Positions 7,986 to 17,531 are shown, counted from the stretch's first letter. The stretch is 43,908 nucleotides of DNA from Staphylococcus edaphicus (GCF_002614725.1 NZ_MRZN01000021.1:1-43908); one strand, 5' to 3'. The notes: a model not told the origin generated them from the sequence alone. Numbers and translations: made by a program.

Positions 7986-9269
7986 TTATTGATTTTGTAA
8001 TCTTAATTCTTCTAATAATTGTTGCGCTACTGCTGCATTGGCTCTCGGTTGTTTCTTTAACTTATCTGCAATTTGCGCTATTTCCTCGCCTTGTGCACCA
8101 ACAACAATTGCTAGAGATTTATATTGCAAACTCATATGCCCTTGCTGAATACCTTCAGAGACAAGCGCACGGCACGCTGCAAAGTTTTGTGCTAATCCTA
8201 CTGCAGCAACTACATGTCCAAGTTCTTGGGCAGAATCTACCTTCATTAAATCTAAAGATGCTTTAGCAATAGGCAACACTTTGGTACCTCCACCCACGGT
8301 TGCAAGTGTCATTGGCACTTCAATAGTCCCAACTAAAACTTGCCTTGCTTCATCATATTGCCATGTAGCTAGACCACGATATTGGCCATCCTTACTAGCA
8401 TATGCATGCGCTGTAGCTTCTGCGCCTCTCGTATCATTACCAGTAGCTAAAACAACTGCATGTATCCCATTCATTACCCCTTTATTGTGTGTAGCTGCAC
8501 GATGAATATCAACTTGTGCTAATGTTGATGCACGCGCCATTCGTTTGGCAACTTTTGCACCATCTCGACCACCTTTAGATAACGCATCGACTGTAATTTC
8601 GCCCTGTACTTTAACTACAGAGGCTGTGGCATGATTTGACAAAATACTCATTAAGATATCAACATCATCTAATTCATTTTTCAAATATGCCGTGATGCCC
8701 TCCAATATCGTATTTAACATATTTGCGCCCATTGCATCTTTCGTGTCTACGTATACTTTTAACGACAATAATCCTTCTGTAGGAAACGTGTCAATCTCTA
8801 TTTTACGAAAGCCACCGCCTCTTTCTATAATCGATGGATAAACCTCATCGGCAATTTGTTTTATTTGTATTTCGAGATTGTTTATTTGTTTGGCCAACAC
8901 CTCAGTATCCGATATATCATCAAAAACAATTTGGCCAATCATGAGTCGTTCACTCGAAATGACTTTGAATCCACCTGTTTGATTTACAAGTTTCGCACCA
9001 TAACTTGCCGCTGCAACTACGGATGGTTCTTCAACCATCATCGGTACAACATAAGCTTTATTGTCTACTATAATTTCTGGTAACAAACCAACTGGTAACG
9101 TCCCTTGTCCAATGACATTTTCAATTAAACTGTTCGCAATTTCTTCTGATATTAAAGAATTGTTCAATAATACCTGCTTATTCGCTTCATCTAACCAACC
9201 TTTTTGAACTAAGTCATTCAATTTATCTTCCCTTGATAAATGACGAAATGTTTTACCTAATGCTTCCAT
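7986..9269 (-). CDS. mvaA: HMG-CoA reductase, class II (mevalonate pathway)
   Basis: This 427-residue class II 3-hydroxy-3-methylglutaryl-CoA reductase makes mevalonate from HMG-CoA, the committed step to isopentenyl diphosphate for undecaprenol, menaquinone and staphyloxanthin. It has the class II length and landmarks: MMVEEPSVVAAASYG with the catalytic Glu around residue 80, the NAD(P)-domain stretch GRDGAKVAKRMARAS, and the VLATGNDTRGAEATAHAYA region. The start is ATG 9269 behind AGAGAGG. The longer open frame to 9323 only overlaps the upstream thiolase. The thiolase stop is two bases upstream, so the two are co-transcribed, and the terminator at 7882-7929 ends the operon. Confidence 0.95.
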   Translation of the reverse strand: MEALGKTFRHLSREDKLNDLVQKGWLDEANKQVLLNNSLISEEIANSLIENVIGQGTLPVGLLPEIIVDNKAYVVPMMVEEPSVVAAASYGAKLVNQTGGFKVISSERLMIGQIVFDDISDTEVLAKQINNLEIQIKQIADEVYPSIIERGGGFRKIEIDTFPTEGLLSLKVYVDTKDAMGANMLNTILEGITAYLKNELDDVDILMSILSNHATASVVKVQGEITVDALSKGGRDGAKVAKRMARASTLAQVDIHRAATHNKGVMNGIHAVVLATGNDTRGAEATAHAYASKDGQYRGLATWQYDEARQVLVGTIEVPMTLATVGGGTKVLPIAKASLDLMKVDSAQELGHVVAAVGLAQNFAACRALVSEGIQQGHMSLQYKSLAIVVGAQGEEIAQIADKLKKQPRANAAVAQQLLEELRLQNQ

Positions 9270-9271
9270 AT

Positions 9272-10423
9272 TTAAACCTCTCTTTCTATTGCTATAGCGA
9301 TACCTAAACCACCACCAATACAAGCAGTAGCAATACCTGTTTGTTTATCTTCTTGTGACAATATATTTACAAGTGTTGTAACTAAACGTGTCCCACTTGC
9401 ACCTATTGGATGTCCTAATGCAATCGCACCACCGTAAAGATTCAATTTATCTTCTTTGATACCCAAATGCTTACTAACTGGAATACTTTGAGCCGCAAAA
9501 GCTTCTGTCATTTCAACTACATCAAAGTCATCGATTTCTTTATTCGACTGACTTAATAACTTTGTAACCGCATGATACGGTGCATAACCCATAAGTTCTG
9601 GATCACAACCAATTTCAGTATGTTCTCCAACAATTGCTAAGATATCAAAGCCATTTTCTTTGGCATAAGTTTCGTCCATTAATATAATTGTTGAAGCACC
9701 ATCATTAATACTAGAGGCATTACCACCAGTTATCGTACCTTCTTCTTTAAAAATTGTTTTTAATGTACCAAGTTTTTCAATGCTACTATTTCCACGTATG
9801 CCTTCATCGGTCGTCATCCATTCGCCCGTTACATCTTTTAATGGCACAATTTCATTTTCAAACTTGTTAGCTTCTGTAGCTTGGTGTGCTTTCATTTGTG
9901 AATCATTAGCAAATACATCTTGTTCTTCTCGTGTCACATTATATTTCTCAGCTATTTTTTCAGCTGTAATCCCCATAGGTACATTCATAAAAGCATCCGT
10001 AAGACCGTCATGCATAAAACTATCAACAGGTGTGTCACTCTCATTCAACATCAGTTTTGGTGCATTGGTCATACTTTCAACGCCACCTACTGCTACTACT
10101 TTTGCTTCACCCAATTGTATTAACTGTTTGCCTAAAATAATAGATTTCAATCCAGATCCACAAACTTCGTTAATTGTCATTGCTGGTGTCGTATTAGGAA
10201 CCCCAGCATTGATACCGATTTGACGTGCAGGGTTCTGTCCATTACCCGCTTGTAACACATTACCATATATAACTTGTTCGATATTTTGAGGATTTAAATT
10301 GATAGCTTTGATAGCCGCTTCTAAAGTTTTAGTTCCAAGTTCTACTGCTGAATACTGACTTAATCTTCCTTTAAATCTTCCTATTGGTGTACGTTTAGCA
10401 CTTACGATTGCGATTCTATTCAT
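9272..10423 (-). CDS. Acetyl-CoA C-acetyltransferase (thiolase)
   Basis: This 383-residue biosynthetic thiolase condenses two acetyl-CoA to acetoacetyl-CoA, the substrate of HMG-CoA synthase. All three catalytic parts are present: the acylated Cys in NEVCGSGLKS (C88), the His in GAIALGHPIGASG, and the second Cys in ATACIGGGLG near the C-terminus. The start is ATG 10423, seven bases after AAGGAG. An ATG two codons upstream is too close to the ribosome-binding site. Only two bases separate it from mvaA, and it diverges from mvaS, so all enzymes from acetyl-CoA to mevalonate are clustered. The name mvaC has been used for such a gene in some staphylococci; I leave the symbol blank. Confidence 0.92.
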   Translation of the reverse strand: MNRIAIVSAKRTPIGRFKGRLSQYSAVELGTKTLEAAIKAINLNPQNIEQVIYGNVLQAGNGQNPARQIGINAGVPNTTPAMTINEVCGSGLKSIILGKQLIQLGEAKVVAVGGVESMTNAPKLMLNESDTPVDSFMHDGLTDAFMNVPMGITAEKIAEKYNVTREEQDVFANDSQMKAHQATEANKFENEIVPLKDVTGEWMTTDEGIRGNSSIEKLGTLKTIFKEEGTITGGNASSINDGASTIILMDETYAKENGFDILAIVGEHTEIGCDPELMGYAPYHAVTKLLSQSNKEIDDFDVVEMTEAFAAQSIPVSKHLGIKEDKLNLYGGAIALGHPIGASGTRLVTTLVNILSQEDKQTGIATACIGGGLGIAIAIEREV

Positions 10424-10456
10424 TTTCATTCTCCTTTATCTCTCTTTTTCAAATCA

Positions 10457-10486
10457 TTGTATTTTAGCGTCGTGATTTGGTATGAT
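10457..10486 (+). promoter_or_regulatory. Probable mvaS promoter
   Basis: TTGTAT (10457-10462) and TATGAT (10481-10486) are 18 bases apart in the divergent region between the thiolase gene and mvaS, about 40 bases before the mvaS start. Confidence 0.55.
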
Positions 10487-10527
10487 ACAATTGCTTATTT
10501 ATATATAGAAAGGTGTCGATACGCTTT

Positions 10528-11697
10528 ATGACAGTTGGTATTGATCAAATTAATTTTTATGTTCCAAGGTTTTATGTAGATATGGCTAAACTTGCCGAAT
10601 CTCGTCAAGTAGATCCAAACAAATTCTTATTAGGTATTGGCCAAACTAAAATGTCAGTTAGTCCAATGAGTCAAGACATTGTTTCGATGGGTGCAAATGC
10701 TGCAAAAGCCATCGTTACGGAAGAAGACAAAAAGCAAATTAGTATGGTTATTGTTGCAACTGAATCTGCAATTGATTCCGCGAAAGCGTCCGCAGTACAA
10801 ATACATAATCTGTTAGGTATTCAACCATTTGCCCGTTGTATTGAAATGAAAGAAGCGTGCTATGCTGCTACGCCTGCTATTCAACTGGCTAAAGATTATT
10901 TAGCACAACGCCCAGATGAAAAAGTGCTTGTTATTGCTAGTGATACTGCACGTTATGGCTTGCAATCTGGTGGTGAACCAACACAAGGTGCTGGTGCAGT
11001 TGCCATGATAATATCACAAAACCCACGTATTCTTGAATTAAATGATGATGCTGTTGCATTTACAGAAGATGTTTACGATTTCTGGCGTCCTAGTGGTCAA
11101 CCCTATCCACTTGTAGATGGTGCTTTATCGAAAGACGCCTATATCCGTTCTTTCCAAGAAAGTTGGCAAGAATATGCACGTCGCTACAATAAATCTCTAA
11201 CTGATTTTAAATCCCTATGCTTCCATGTACCATTTACAAAGATGGGGAAAAAAGCACTTGATTCAATTTTAACCGATGATATCGATGCTGAAACAAAAGA
11301 ACGCTTAACATCAGGTTATGATGCCGCCACTTATTACAATCGCTATGTAGGTAATATTTATACTGGCTCTCTTTACTTGAGTTTGATTTCTTTACTTGAA
11401 ACACATGATTTAAAAGCAAATGATACGATTGGCTTATTTAGCTACGGTTCAGGATCTGTTGGTGAGTTCTTCAGTGGTAAAATTGTAGAAGGTTACCAAA
11501 ACACACTTGATATCCAAGGCCATAAAGACCTATTAAACAACCGTGAAGAAATTTCAGTCGAAACTTATGAGACGTTCTTTAATCGTTTCGACAATTTAGA
11601 ATTTGATCATAAAACTGAATTGGAAAATGAACAAAATACGATTTTCTATCTCGAAAGTATCAATGATCATATCCGTAATTATAATACCTTAAATTAG
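10528..11697 (+). CDS. mvaS: HMG-CoA synthase (mevalonate pathway)
   Basis: This 389-residue enzyme condenses acetyl-CoA with acetoacetyl-CoA to HMG-CoA. Catalytic residues fall at the positions known for the staphylococcal enzyme: Glu79 (VATES), Cys111 ([10 protein letters not shown]) and His233 (LCFHVPF). The start is taken as ATG 10528, because the [14 protein letters not shown]-terminus aligns with S. aureus MvaS. An in-frame GTG at 10513 overlaps the ribosome-binding site AAAGGTG. Spacing from that site to ATG 10528 is somewhat long (about 12 bases). The gene diverges from thiolase-mvaA. The sequence differs from the S. aureus and S. epidermidis proteins I recall at roughly a quarter of positions. 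Confidence 0.95.
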   Translation: MTVGIDQINFYVPRFYVDMAKLAESRQVDPNKFLLGIGQTKMSVSPMSQDIVSMGANAAKAIVTEEDKKQISMVIVATESAIDSAKASAVQIHNLLGIQPFARCIEMKEACYAATPAIQLAKDYLAQRPDEKVLVIASDTARYGLQSGGEPTQGAGAVAMIISQNPRILELNDDAVAFTEDVYDFWRPSGQPYPLVDGALSKDAYIRSFQESWQEYARRYNKSLTDFKSLCFHVPFTKMGKKALDSILTDDIDAETKERLTSGYDAATYYNRYVGNIYTGSLYLSLISLLETHDLKANDTIGLFSYGSGSVGEFFSGKIVEGYQNTLDIQGHKDLLNNREEISVETYETFFNRFDNLEFDHKTELENEQNTIFYLESINDHIRNYNTLN

Positions 11698-11867
11698 ATT
11701 TTAAATCACTTAATCGTATCACGTTCAGATGAGATCATTTAAATTGTTTTATTTTGCACTTATTTTAAACCCATGTCAGTCGTTCGTCACGATTTCAATT
11801 TTAAGATCATATATTGATCACAATAGGTTTACTTCATTCAAACTTACTGATTTGATGTAAAGCTATG

Positions 11868-11915
11868 AAAAGCGCCCTCCCCAAGAGCTTAATTGCTCTT
11901 GGAGAGGGCGCTTTA
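11868..11915. terminator. Strong bidirectional terminator between mvaS and the BCCT gene
   Basis: A 17-bp stem with one mismatch (11872-11888 with 11895-11911) encloses a 6-base loop and is very GC-rich for this genome. It has TTTT on the minus side and CTTTAG on the plus side. It mainly ends the BCCT transcript. Confidence 0.85.
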
Positions 11916-11944
11916 GTATCATTTCATTGAGTACAAAGTAAAAA

Positions 11945-13534
11945 TTAACTATTTCTTTTTCTATTTGCTTCTTCTATCATTTTTGTATAGGATTCACTAC
12001 GTTCTTTATCAATACTTAATGTTAAACCTAATGCTTTTCTCTCGTTATTTGCATCCTTATACAAGGAAACCATCATTAAAAATACGACAATACTAAATGG
12101 CAACGCTGAAATAATGGCTGCTGATTGTAAAGCACTTAATCCAGTATCTCCGCCAGCTAGTAATAAAACATAAGCAATCGCTGCTAATGCTAATCCCCAA
12201 ACAATCTTTATGAAACCTGATGGATTTAACGTTCCATAAGCCGTCTGCATACCTAAAACATAAGTCGCAGAATCTGCAGAAGTAATAAAGAAAGAGGCAA
12301 TCAATGCTAATGCAACAATTGATAATATAAATCCAAATGGTAATTCATTAAAGATTCCAAACAATTGCGTTTCAGGTGGCATGGTTAAAATATGTGAATG
12401 TGTTTGTCCAACTGTTATACCTGTAGCACCAAACGCACTAAACCAAATAATACTAATAACCACAGGTACCCCTAAAACTGCAATGATGAATTCTCTAATA
12501 CTTCTCCCCTTAGAAATTCTAGCAATGAAAGTACCAACAAATGGACTCCAACTCATCCACCAACCCCAGTAATAAATCGTCCAAGTCTGAAGCCAATCAC
12601 TTTTTTGTTCGTTTAAAGGCGCCACGTCTAAACTATTGAATACAAGAGAATTCAAATAATCACCAGTACCACTTGTCATCATGTTGAGAATAAGTAGCGT
12701 TGGACCAACAACAAATATTACAATTAACAAAATGGCTGCTAAAATCATATTTAAATTACTTAAATATTGTATACCTTTGCTTAATCCACTCCACGCGCTA
12801 TATAAAAATAATACAGTAACTACCGCAATGATAATACCCTGTACAATTGAATTACTTGGCACTCCAAATAAATAATTCAAACCGCCATTGATTTGAATTG
12901 CACCTACACCTAAAGAAACTGCAACTCCAATCACCGTTGCAAAGACGGCTAAAATATCGACAATGTCTCCAATAGGCCCATCTACTTTATCTCCTAATAT
13001 AGGTCTCAACGTTCGTGAAATTAGACCATTTTCACCTTTACGAAACTGAGAATAAGCAAGGCCTAAGGCCACAATACCGTATACTGCCCATGGATGAAAT
13101 CCATAATCAATAAACGAAGATTTAAAAGCTTCTGCCATAGCTGCTCTTGTTTCTGGATTCGCTGTTGGAGGGGCCATATAGTGAGAAATGGGTTCAGATG
13201 CCCCATAAAAGACAAGTCCAATACCCATACCAGCACTAAATAACATAGCAAGCCAAGAAACTGTCCTAAATTCTGGCTTGTCTTTTGGCTTTCCGAGCTT
13301 TAACTTTCCTATTGGACTGAATAATAAGAAAACACAAAATCCTAATATAATAGTGTAAAGTAACATATAATACCAACCAAAGGTCTTACTTACCCATGTA
13401 GATATATTTCCACCTATAGTACCAAATTGTTGTGGGAATATGGCACCTACAAGTACTAGTAAGCCTATAATGGCAGTTGAATATAAAAAAACGCTTGAAA
13501 ATCCCTTTTTTTCTTTTTCCAGAAGACTCACCAT
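11945..13534 (-). CDS. BCCT-family glycine betaine/choline/carnitine transporter
   Basis: This 529-residue protein of the betaine-choline-carnitine transporter family has 12 predicted membrane helices. It carries the glycine-rich AGMGIGLVFYG motif (TM3) and the aromatic substrate motif YYWGWWMSWSPFVGTFIARISKGRSIREF (TM8), broken here only by family-typical variation. It imports compatible solutes or their precursors for osmoprotection, probably Na+-coupled because the glycine-rich stretch is BetP/OpuD-like. The C-terminus has a charged cytosolic tail. The start is uncertain: ATG 13534 directly abuts its only purine-rich stretch (TAGGG), and GTG 13531 is an alternative. The neighbours do not belong to choline oxidation, so betaine uptake is the better guess. 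Confidence 0.88.
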   Translation of the reverse strand: MVSLLEKEKKGFSSVFLYSTAIIGLLVLVGAIFPQQFGTIGGNISTWVSKTFGWYYMLLYTIILGFCVFLLFSPIGKLKLGKPKDKPEFRTVSWLAMLFSAGMGIGLVFYGASEPISHYMAPPTANPETRAAMAEAFKSSFIDYGFHPWAVYGIVALGLAYSQFRKGENGLISRTLRPILGDKVDGPIGDIVDILAVFATVIGVAVSLGVGAIQINGGLNYLFGVPSNSIVQGIIIAVVTVLFLYSAWSGLSKGIQYLSNLNMILAAILLIVIFVVGPTLLILNMMTSGTGDYLNSLVFNSLDVAPLNEQKSDWLQTWTIYYWGWWMSWSPFVGTFIARISKGRSIREFIIAVLGVPVVISIIWFSAFGATGITVGQTHSHILTMPPETQLFGIFNELPFGFILSIVALALIASFFITSADSATYVLGMQTAYGTLNPSGFIKIVWGLALAAIAYVLLLAGGDTGLSALQSAAIISALPFSIVVFLMMVSLYKDANNERKALGLTLSIDKERSESYTKMIEEANRKRNS

Positions 13535-13671
13535 CCCTAAATAAATATTATAAAGACGGTTATCACAATACCATACTGAGTTAATTATTCAACACTATTC
13601 ATAAAATTTTACATTTAATATATAAAATGATTAATAGCTCGCTATTATTTGTAAAATGATAGTTTAAGCCT

Positions 13672-14205
13672 TTACGGCTTTTTACTATGTTTAGGTCTAT
13701 ACAACACATCCATATCTACGCTTTCTAATTTTAATAGCATGATTTTAGTATCTATGCCACCACCATAACCTGTTAGGTTACCATCTTTGCCTACAACTCT
13801 ATGACAGGGGATGATAATAGAAATTGGGTTACTTCCAACTGCACCACCCACTGCTTGAGCAGACATCTTTGTCTTACCTCTTTTTTTAGCTATTTTCTCT
13901 GCAATATCCCCATACGTCCATGTTTCGCCTTGTGGAATTTCCAACAGTATTTGCCACACCTGTTCACGAAATGTTGTCCCCGTCGCTTTCAATGGAAAAT
14001 CAATTTTGGGATTATCACCTGAGAAATAGGCATCTAGCCAGTGTTTCGCCTTATCAAATACTGCTAAATCCATCTCTTGCAAAGGATTATCATCTTGTGC
14101 TTCAAAATCCGTATGCTTAGGTAACCATAGACCGGTTAAATTTTGCCCATCCGAAGTAAGTGTAATGTGGCCAATTGGTGATTGATAGTAACTTTTATAA
14201 TGCAT
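13672..14205 (-). CDS. Methylated-DNA--protein-cysteine S-methyltransferase (Ogt/AdaB type)
   Basis: This 177-residue suicide repair protein transfers alkyl groups from O6-alkylguanine (and O4-alkylthymine) to its own cysteine. The acceptor motif IIPCHRVVG is intact with Cys134. It is preceded by the winged-helix DNA-binding part (FREQVWQILLEIP, TYGDIAEKI) and followed by LTGYGGG. The start is ATG 14205 behind GGGGGAAG. S. aureus has such a gene (adaB) next to mvaS. Here the BCCT gene lies between them. A short weak hairpin overlaps the stop codon, and no strong terminator follows. Confidence 0.93.
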   Translation of the reverse strand: MHYKSYYQSPIGHITLTSDGQNLTGLWLPKHTDFEAQDDNPLQEMDLAVFDKAKHWLDAYFSGDNPKIDFPLKATGTTFREQVWQILLEIPQGETWTYGDIAEKIAKKRGKTKMSAQAVGGAVGSNPISIIIPCHRVVGKDGNLTGYGGGIDTKIMLLKLESVDMDVLYRPKHSKKP

Positions 14206-14510
14206 CGTGCTTCCCCCTTTTCTCGTACTTGTAGAGTGGTTATTGTCTTAGTGTTCCAATGTTAATATGTAAACATGTAAAATTATAAGCAATGATATTT
14301 CACTGCTTTTCTATCGATGATAACCATTACCTATACTCATTCATATGGTTCAACTTTAATGTTAGATTTGCATCAAATCAAAGTTTTGGTGGTGAACCTA
14401 TGTCTTTTAAAATCTTTATTCACGCATAGGGACATTTAAAAATAAGCCTAAGACAGCAATTAACGTCTTAAGCTTTACTGGTTTACTTGTTAAAATCAGT
14501 AGTTTTGTCA
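14206..14510. other. 305-base intergenic region
   Basis: It holds the 5' region of the methyltransferase gene and, at its left-to-right end, the terminator of the following minus-strand MFS gene (14439-14475). I see no small gene or clear operator in it. Confidence 0.5.
14439..14475 (-). terminator. Terminator of the first MFS exporter gene
   Basis: An 11-bp stem with one mismatch (14444-14454 with 14465-14475) is followed by TTATTTTTAAA on the minus strand. Confidence 0.6.
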
Positions 14511-15926
14511 CTATTCAACTTCTGCCACTTGTTCTTTTTCAACCTGTTTCATTTTTCGCGTCGGAATGAGGCATGCACTTGTAAACACACCACCAATCAC
14601 TAGACAAACGCCTACGATAAAACCTGTACTAGCAGCAGCATCAACACTTTGACCACTTTGCGTAAGCCCTGTGAATATAGAAGTCATGATTGCAATACCG
14701 AATGCGCCACCAAGTGTTGAGCCCATTTTAAAAATGCCAGATGCTACACCGACCTTTTCGGCGGGCGTAGTAGAAACTGCAGTACTTAACGCTGGCGTTG
14801 CAAACAATCCAGTACCTCCACCAAAGAACATGGCACCAGTTAATGCAACAACTACATAAATTGAAGTATTAAAAAACGTTAAACTAAATAACAAAATGCC
14901 TGCCGCAGTAACAATAGGTCCTATAACCATAGCACGTTTTGCACCAAAGCGTTTGATACTTTTTTCTCCTAATCTAACAACAAGTAACAGTGTGATGAGA
15001 TAGGGTAGTGTTAATAAACCTGCTTGAAAAGCGCTAAATGCCAACCCAGCTTGCGCATACATATTAAACAGTGCAATAACACCCACACCCGTATTTAATA
15101 AACAATTCGCAACCACTGCGCCGACAAAAGATTTATTTTTAAATAACTTTAAATCAATAAACGGTATCTTTTTCACTTTTTCTACTTTATAAAAAGCATA
15201 AATACAAATCACAAATATCACACTTAAGATCAGCGTTGGCGAGCTCAACCAACCTAGCTTATACCCTTGTGTAATGACGAAACTAATACTAGCAATCATT
15301 ATTACAAATATAGTAAGACCAACGTAGTCAAAACGGCTAGACTGCTTGTCAAAGCGCTTGCTTTCAGGCAAATTTTTAAGTAAAAATAGCGCAATCAATG
15401 ACAAAAGAATAGATAGTATAAATATAGATTGCCATGATATAAAGGTCGCCATTGCACCTGCAAAGAATGATGATAATCCCGTACCTCCGAATGCACCTAT
15501 AGACCAAAAGCTTAATGATTTTTGTCGTTCATCACCATCAAAGAAATCATTAACGATTGAAATAGTTGCTGGCATAATAATCGCTGCGGAAAAACCTTGG
15601 ACTACTCTTCCCAAAAGTAACAAAACAACATTTCCAGAAACAATAAGCATTAATGAGCCAATGATACTCAAGATTAAGGCGATGCGCGTCATCTTCACTT
15701 TACCAAATCTATCAGAAACATTGCCTGCTACAACCATAAAGACTCCTGTTACAAAGGAAGTCAAACTTACCGAAATATTGACGATTTCTGGACTCACTCC
15801 AAAAGTTTCTTGTATCTTCGGACCAATATTTAAAAATGATTGAGCAAATAGCCAATAAGTTAAAATAGATAGTACAATCCCAACTAATAACTTACTTCCT
15901 GAAATTTTATTTATACTTCCTATCAT
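14511..15926 (-). CDS. MFS multidrug exporter, DHA2 (14-TM) type, NorB/SdrM-like
   Basis: This 471-residue drug:H+ antiporter of the major facilitator superfamily has 14 predicted helices. The motif A-like loop GNVSDRFGKVKMTR lies between helices 2 and 3, and the helix 5 region begins VSLTSFVTGVFMVVAG. It is close to the NorB/NorC/SdrM group of staphylococcal pumps, which export fluoroquinolones, dyes and biocides. Its actual substrate cannot be read from sequence. The start is ATG 15926 behind AGGGGATG. It is a paralog of the pump at 18920-20314, with conserved blocks such as LSFWSIGAFGGTGL versus LSYWSIGSWGGSGL. It is a single-gene unit. Confidence 0.88.
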   Translation of the reverse strand: MIGSINKISGSKLLVGIVLSILTYWLFAQSFLNIGPKIQETFGVSPEIVNISVSLTSFVTGVFMVVAGNVSDRFGKVKMTRIALILSIIGSLMLIVSGNVVLLLLGRVVQGFSAAIIMPATISIVNDFFDGDERQKSLSFWSIGAFGGTGLSSFFAGAMATFISWQSIFILSILLSLIALFLLKNLPESKRFDKQSSRFDYVGLTIFVIMIASISFVITQGYKLGWLSSPTLILSVIFVICIYAFYKVEKVKKIPFIDLKLFKNKSFVGAVVANCLLNTGVGVIALFNMYAQAGLAFSAFQAGLLTLPYLITLLLVVRLGEKSIKRFGAKRAMVIGPIVTAAGILLFSLTFFNTSIYVVVALTGAMFFGGGTGLFATPALSTAVSTTPAEKVGVASGIFKMGSTLGGAFGIAIMTSIFTGLTQSGQSVDAAASTGFIVGVCLVIGGVFTSACLIPTRKMKQVEKEQVAEVE

Positions 15927-16104
15927 AATTGCAGCATCCCCTATGTCTAATTTGATATGAAAAATTCAATGTAATATTTTAAAAATACCGACACACTCAT
16001 TTTATCATTTTCAAACATAAAAAGGATGCTTTCAACGTTGATTTTTTCGAATTTTCTGATAACAATTGTTCAATCTTCATTCTATTCTTTCTCTTCATTC
16101 ATCT

Positions 16105-16797
16105 TTAAAATAATTTGTTAATCGCCTTATTAAAATACTTTTTAAAATAGCGTTTTCGGTGTATCCCTTTTCTATCTGTCACAAAATAGAACTCGGATTG
16201 TTCAGAAACAAGTAGTTCATTCAAAATTTCTACTGCTTGCTCTGTTCGTGGAACCATATATCGATTTAAGTGGTTACTCTGCTTACCTTCATGATGACCA
16301 ACATACCAATAAACATGTTGTGGTGCTCGAATAATAGATTGAGATTTCATAAAATCAATAAACTGCGGGTACCAAACCGAAGGAGATATGAATATATAGT
16401 TCCCAAAGACATCTGGACGTTTAAAAAGCGCATATAATGATACAAGACCGCCAAATGATGCTCCTGCAATGCCAATTTCATCCCTGTTATGAGAAATGCG
16501 GAAGCATTTTCTTAAATATGGAATTAGTACGTCTGCTACCCAAGTTACATAGTCTTGTGCTTGCCCACCATATTCAATGTCATTGACAGTACTTTCCCAC
16601 GGTGTATAGTCTTGGTTTCGATTATTTGCTACAATACCTACAAATATAACGTCGTGTTCAATATCTTTGAACAAATAATCTCCATCTTGAACGATGACCA
16701 ACGGATAAGTTGCCTCGTTTGTCTTAAAATAATGTTTTGGTAATTTAATGTTTATTTCTTGTCGCTGAAAAGTTAGATTAAGCTCTCTATACGTCAT
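16105..16797 (-). CDS. Alpha/beta-hydrolase, esterase D/enterochelin-esterase type
   Basis: This 230-residue cytosolic protein has the nucleophile elbow GASFGG (Ser114) after the oxyanion strand, and the conserved HNRDEIGIAG and FISPSVWYP blocks of the putative-esterase (PF00756-like) family. The catalytic His is probably in the KGIHRKRYF segment near the C-terminus. Family members hydrolyse thioesters, S-formylglutathione, ferric enterobactin or acetylated sugars, so the substrate stays open; no siderophore genes are nearby. The start is taken at ATG 16797. GTG 16806 lies only two bases after the AGGAAG ribosome-binding site. A 42-base gap from the GIY-YIG-like gene suggests a two-gene unit. 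Confidence 0.82.
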   Translation of the reverse strand: MTYRELNLTFQRQEINIKLPKHYFKTNEATYPLVIVQDGDYLFKDIEHDVIFVGIVANNRNQDYTPWESTVNDIEYGGQAQDYVTWVADVLIPYLRKCFRISHNRDEIGIAGASFGGLVSLYALFKRPDVFGNYIFISPSVWYPQFIDFMKSQSIIRAPQHVYWYVGHHEGKQSNHLNRYMVPRTEQAVEILNELLVSEQSEFYFVTDRKGIHRKRYFKKYFNKAINKLF

Positions 16798-16839
16798 AGC
16801 AATCACAGCTTCCTATATCAAAATTACAATGTACGCTTT

Positions 16840-17304
16840 TTATAAAAAGTTATAAAGCGCTATATCATTTGATTTTGCATATTCTAATGCTAGCATTTCC
16901 AGTGTATTAATCATTGCTGGGTTTCCTTTAACTTTAATAAATTGAAATTTCAAACCATAGGTTTCAGCTTTAATCTCTTTCACTTCAGTTTCATCTAAGT
17001 TGTTTTTTTCAGCAAACACTCTTCTAAATCGCGCCGTACCAGCATCTGATTTTAAATTAAATTGAGCCAATTTATCATTCAGGTCTTTTTGTGTTAATTT
17101 ATAACCTGTCATATATCCGCCAGCTTGTCCTACAAAGATAGGCTTTTTATTATAAAATATAACAAATACACCCTTTTGACCTTCAACTTTATTTCTGCTT
17201 TCTTTATCGAAAGTTAATGCATTTGATTTATCATACTTAAAAAGTTTTTTGAGTGGTTTTTTATAAGTATCAAGTAGTTCATTTATTTTTTTATCGCCAT
17301 TCAT
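16840..17304 (-). CDS. Small GIY-YIG-like protein
   Basis: This 154-residue protein has no signal or membrane segment. Residues 45-62 (KGVFVIFYNKKPIFVGQA) have the two strands of a GIY-YIG nuclease core, with the motif reading GVF-x-I ... F-VG. An Arg-rich helix follows (ARFRRVF, 91-97), and a C-terminal LEMLALEYAK...LYNF segment (135-153) resembles the Glu-bearing helix and the ending N of that fold. Such domains cut DNA; some members have lost activity. Tyrosines of the classical motif are replaced by Phe, so activity is uncertain. The start is ATG 17304. ATG 17313 overlaps the AAAAGGA ribosome-binding site. It lies upstream of the esterase gene on the same strand. Function unknown. Confidence 0.7.
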   Translation of the reverse strand: MNGDKKINELLDTYKKPLKKLFKYDKSNALTFDKESRNKVEGQKGVFVIFYNKKPIFVGQAGGYMTGYKLTQKDLNDKLAQFNLKSDAGTARFRRVFAEKNNLDETEVKEIKAETYGLKFQFIKVKGNPAMINTLEMLALEYAKSNDIALYNFL

Positions 17305-17464
17305 TTTAATCATCCTTTTATCATTTTAGTATCACTCTTTATATACACAATATCGCACTTTCATAAACTTTTAGTAGATGGTACTATTTGTTAAAAATGA
17401 TATTAAAAACGATTGGGCACTCCCTTGTTCAAAATCTCTCTCAAGTATGACAAATCATTTTTAT

Positions 17465-17496
17465 GCCCCCAGAACATGGACAAACCTCAGGGGTGC
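17465..17496. other. GC-rich hairpin of unknown role
   Basis: GCCCCC at the left (17465-17470) pairs with GGGGTGC at the right (17490-17496), with a bulged base and inner GA/TC pairs, inside an otherwise AT-rich intergenic region. No T-run follows on either strand, so it is not a standard terminator. Confidence 0.35.
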
Positions 17497-17531
17497 TACA
17501 AGCTTAAGACAGTGTCCTAGGAAAACGTGCA

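Noticed and set aside
9270..9323. N-terminal extension of mvaA overlapping the thiolase gene
   Set aside because: It is translated from thiolase codons in another frame; AGAGAGG and ATG 9269 give the usual HMG-CoA reductase length.
13660..13690. Hairpin at the end of the methyltransferase gene as a terminator
   Set aside because: The stem is only about five bases, overlaps the stop codon and is followed by TAAAC rather than a T-run.
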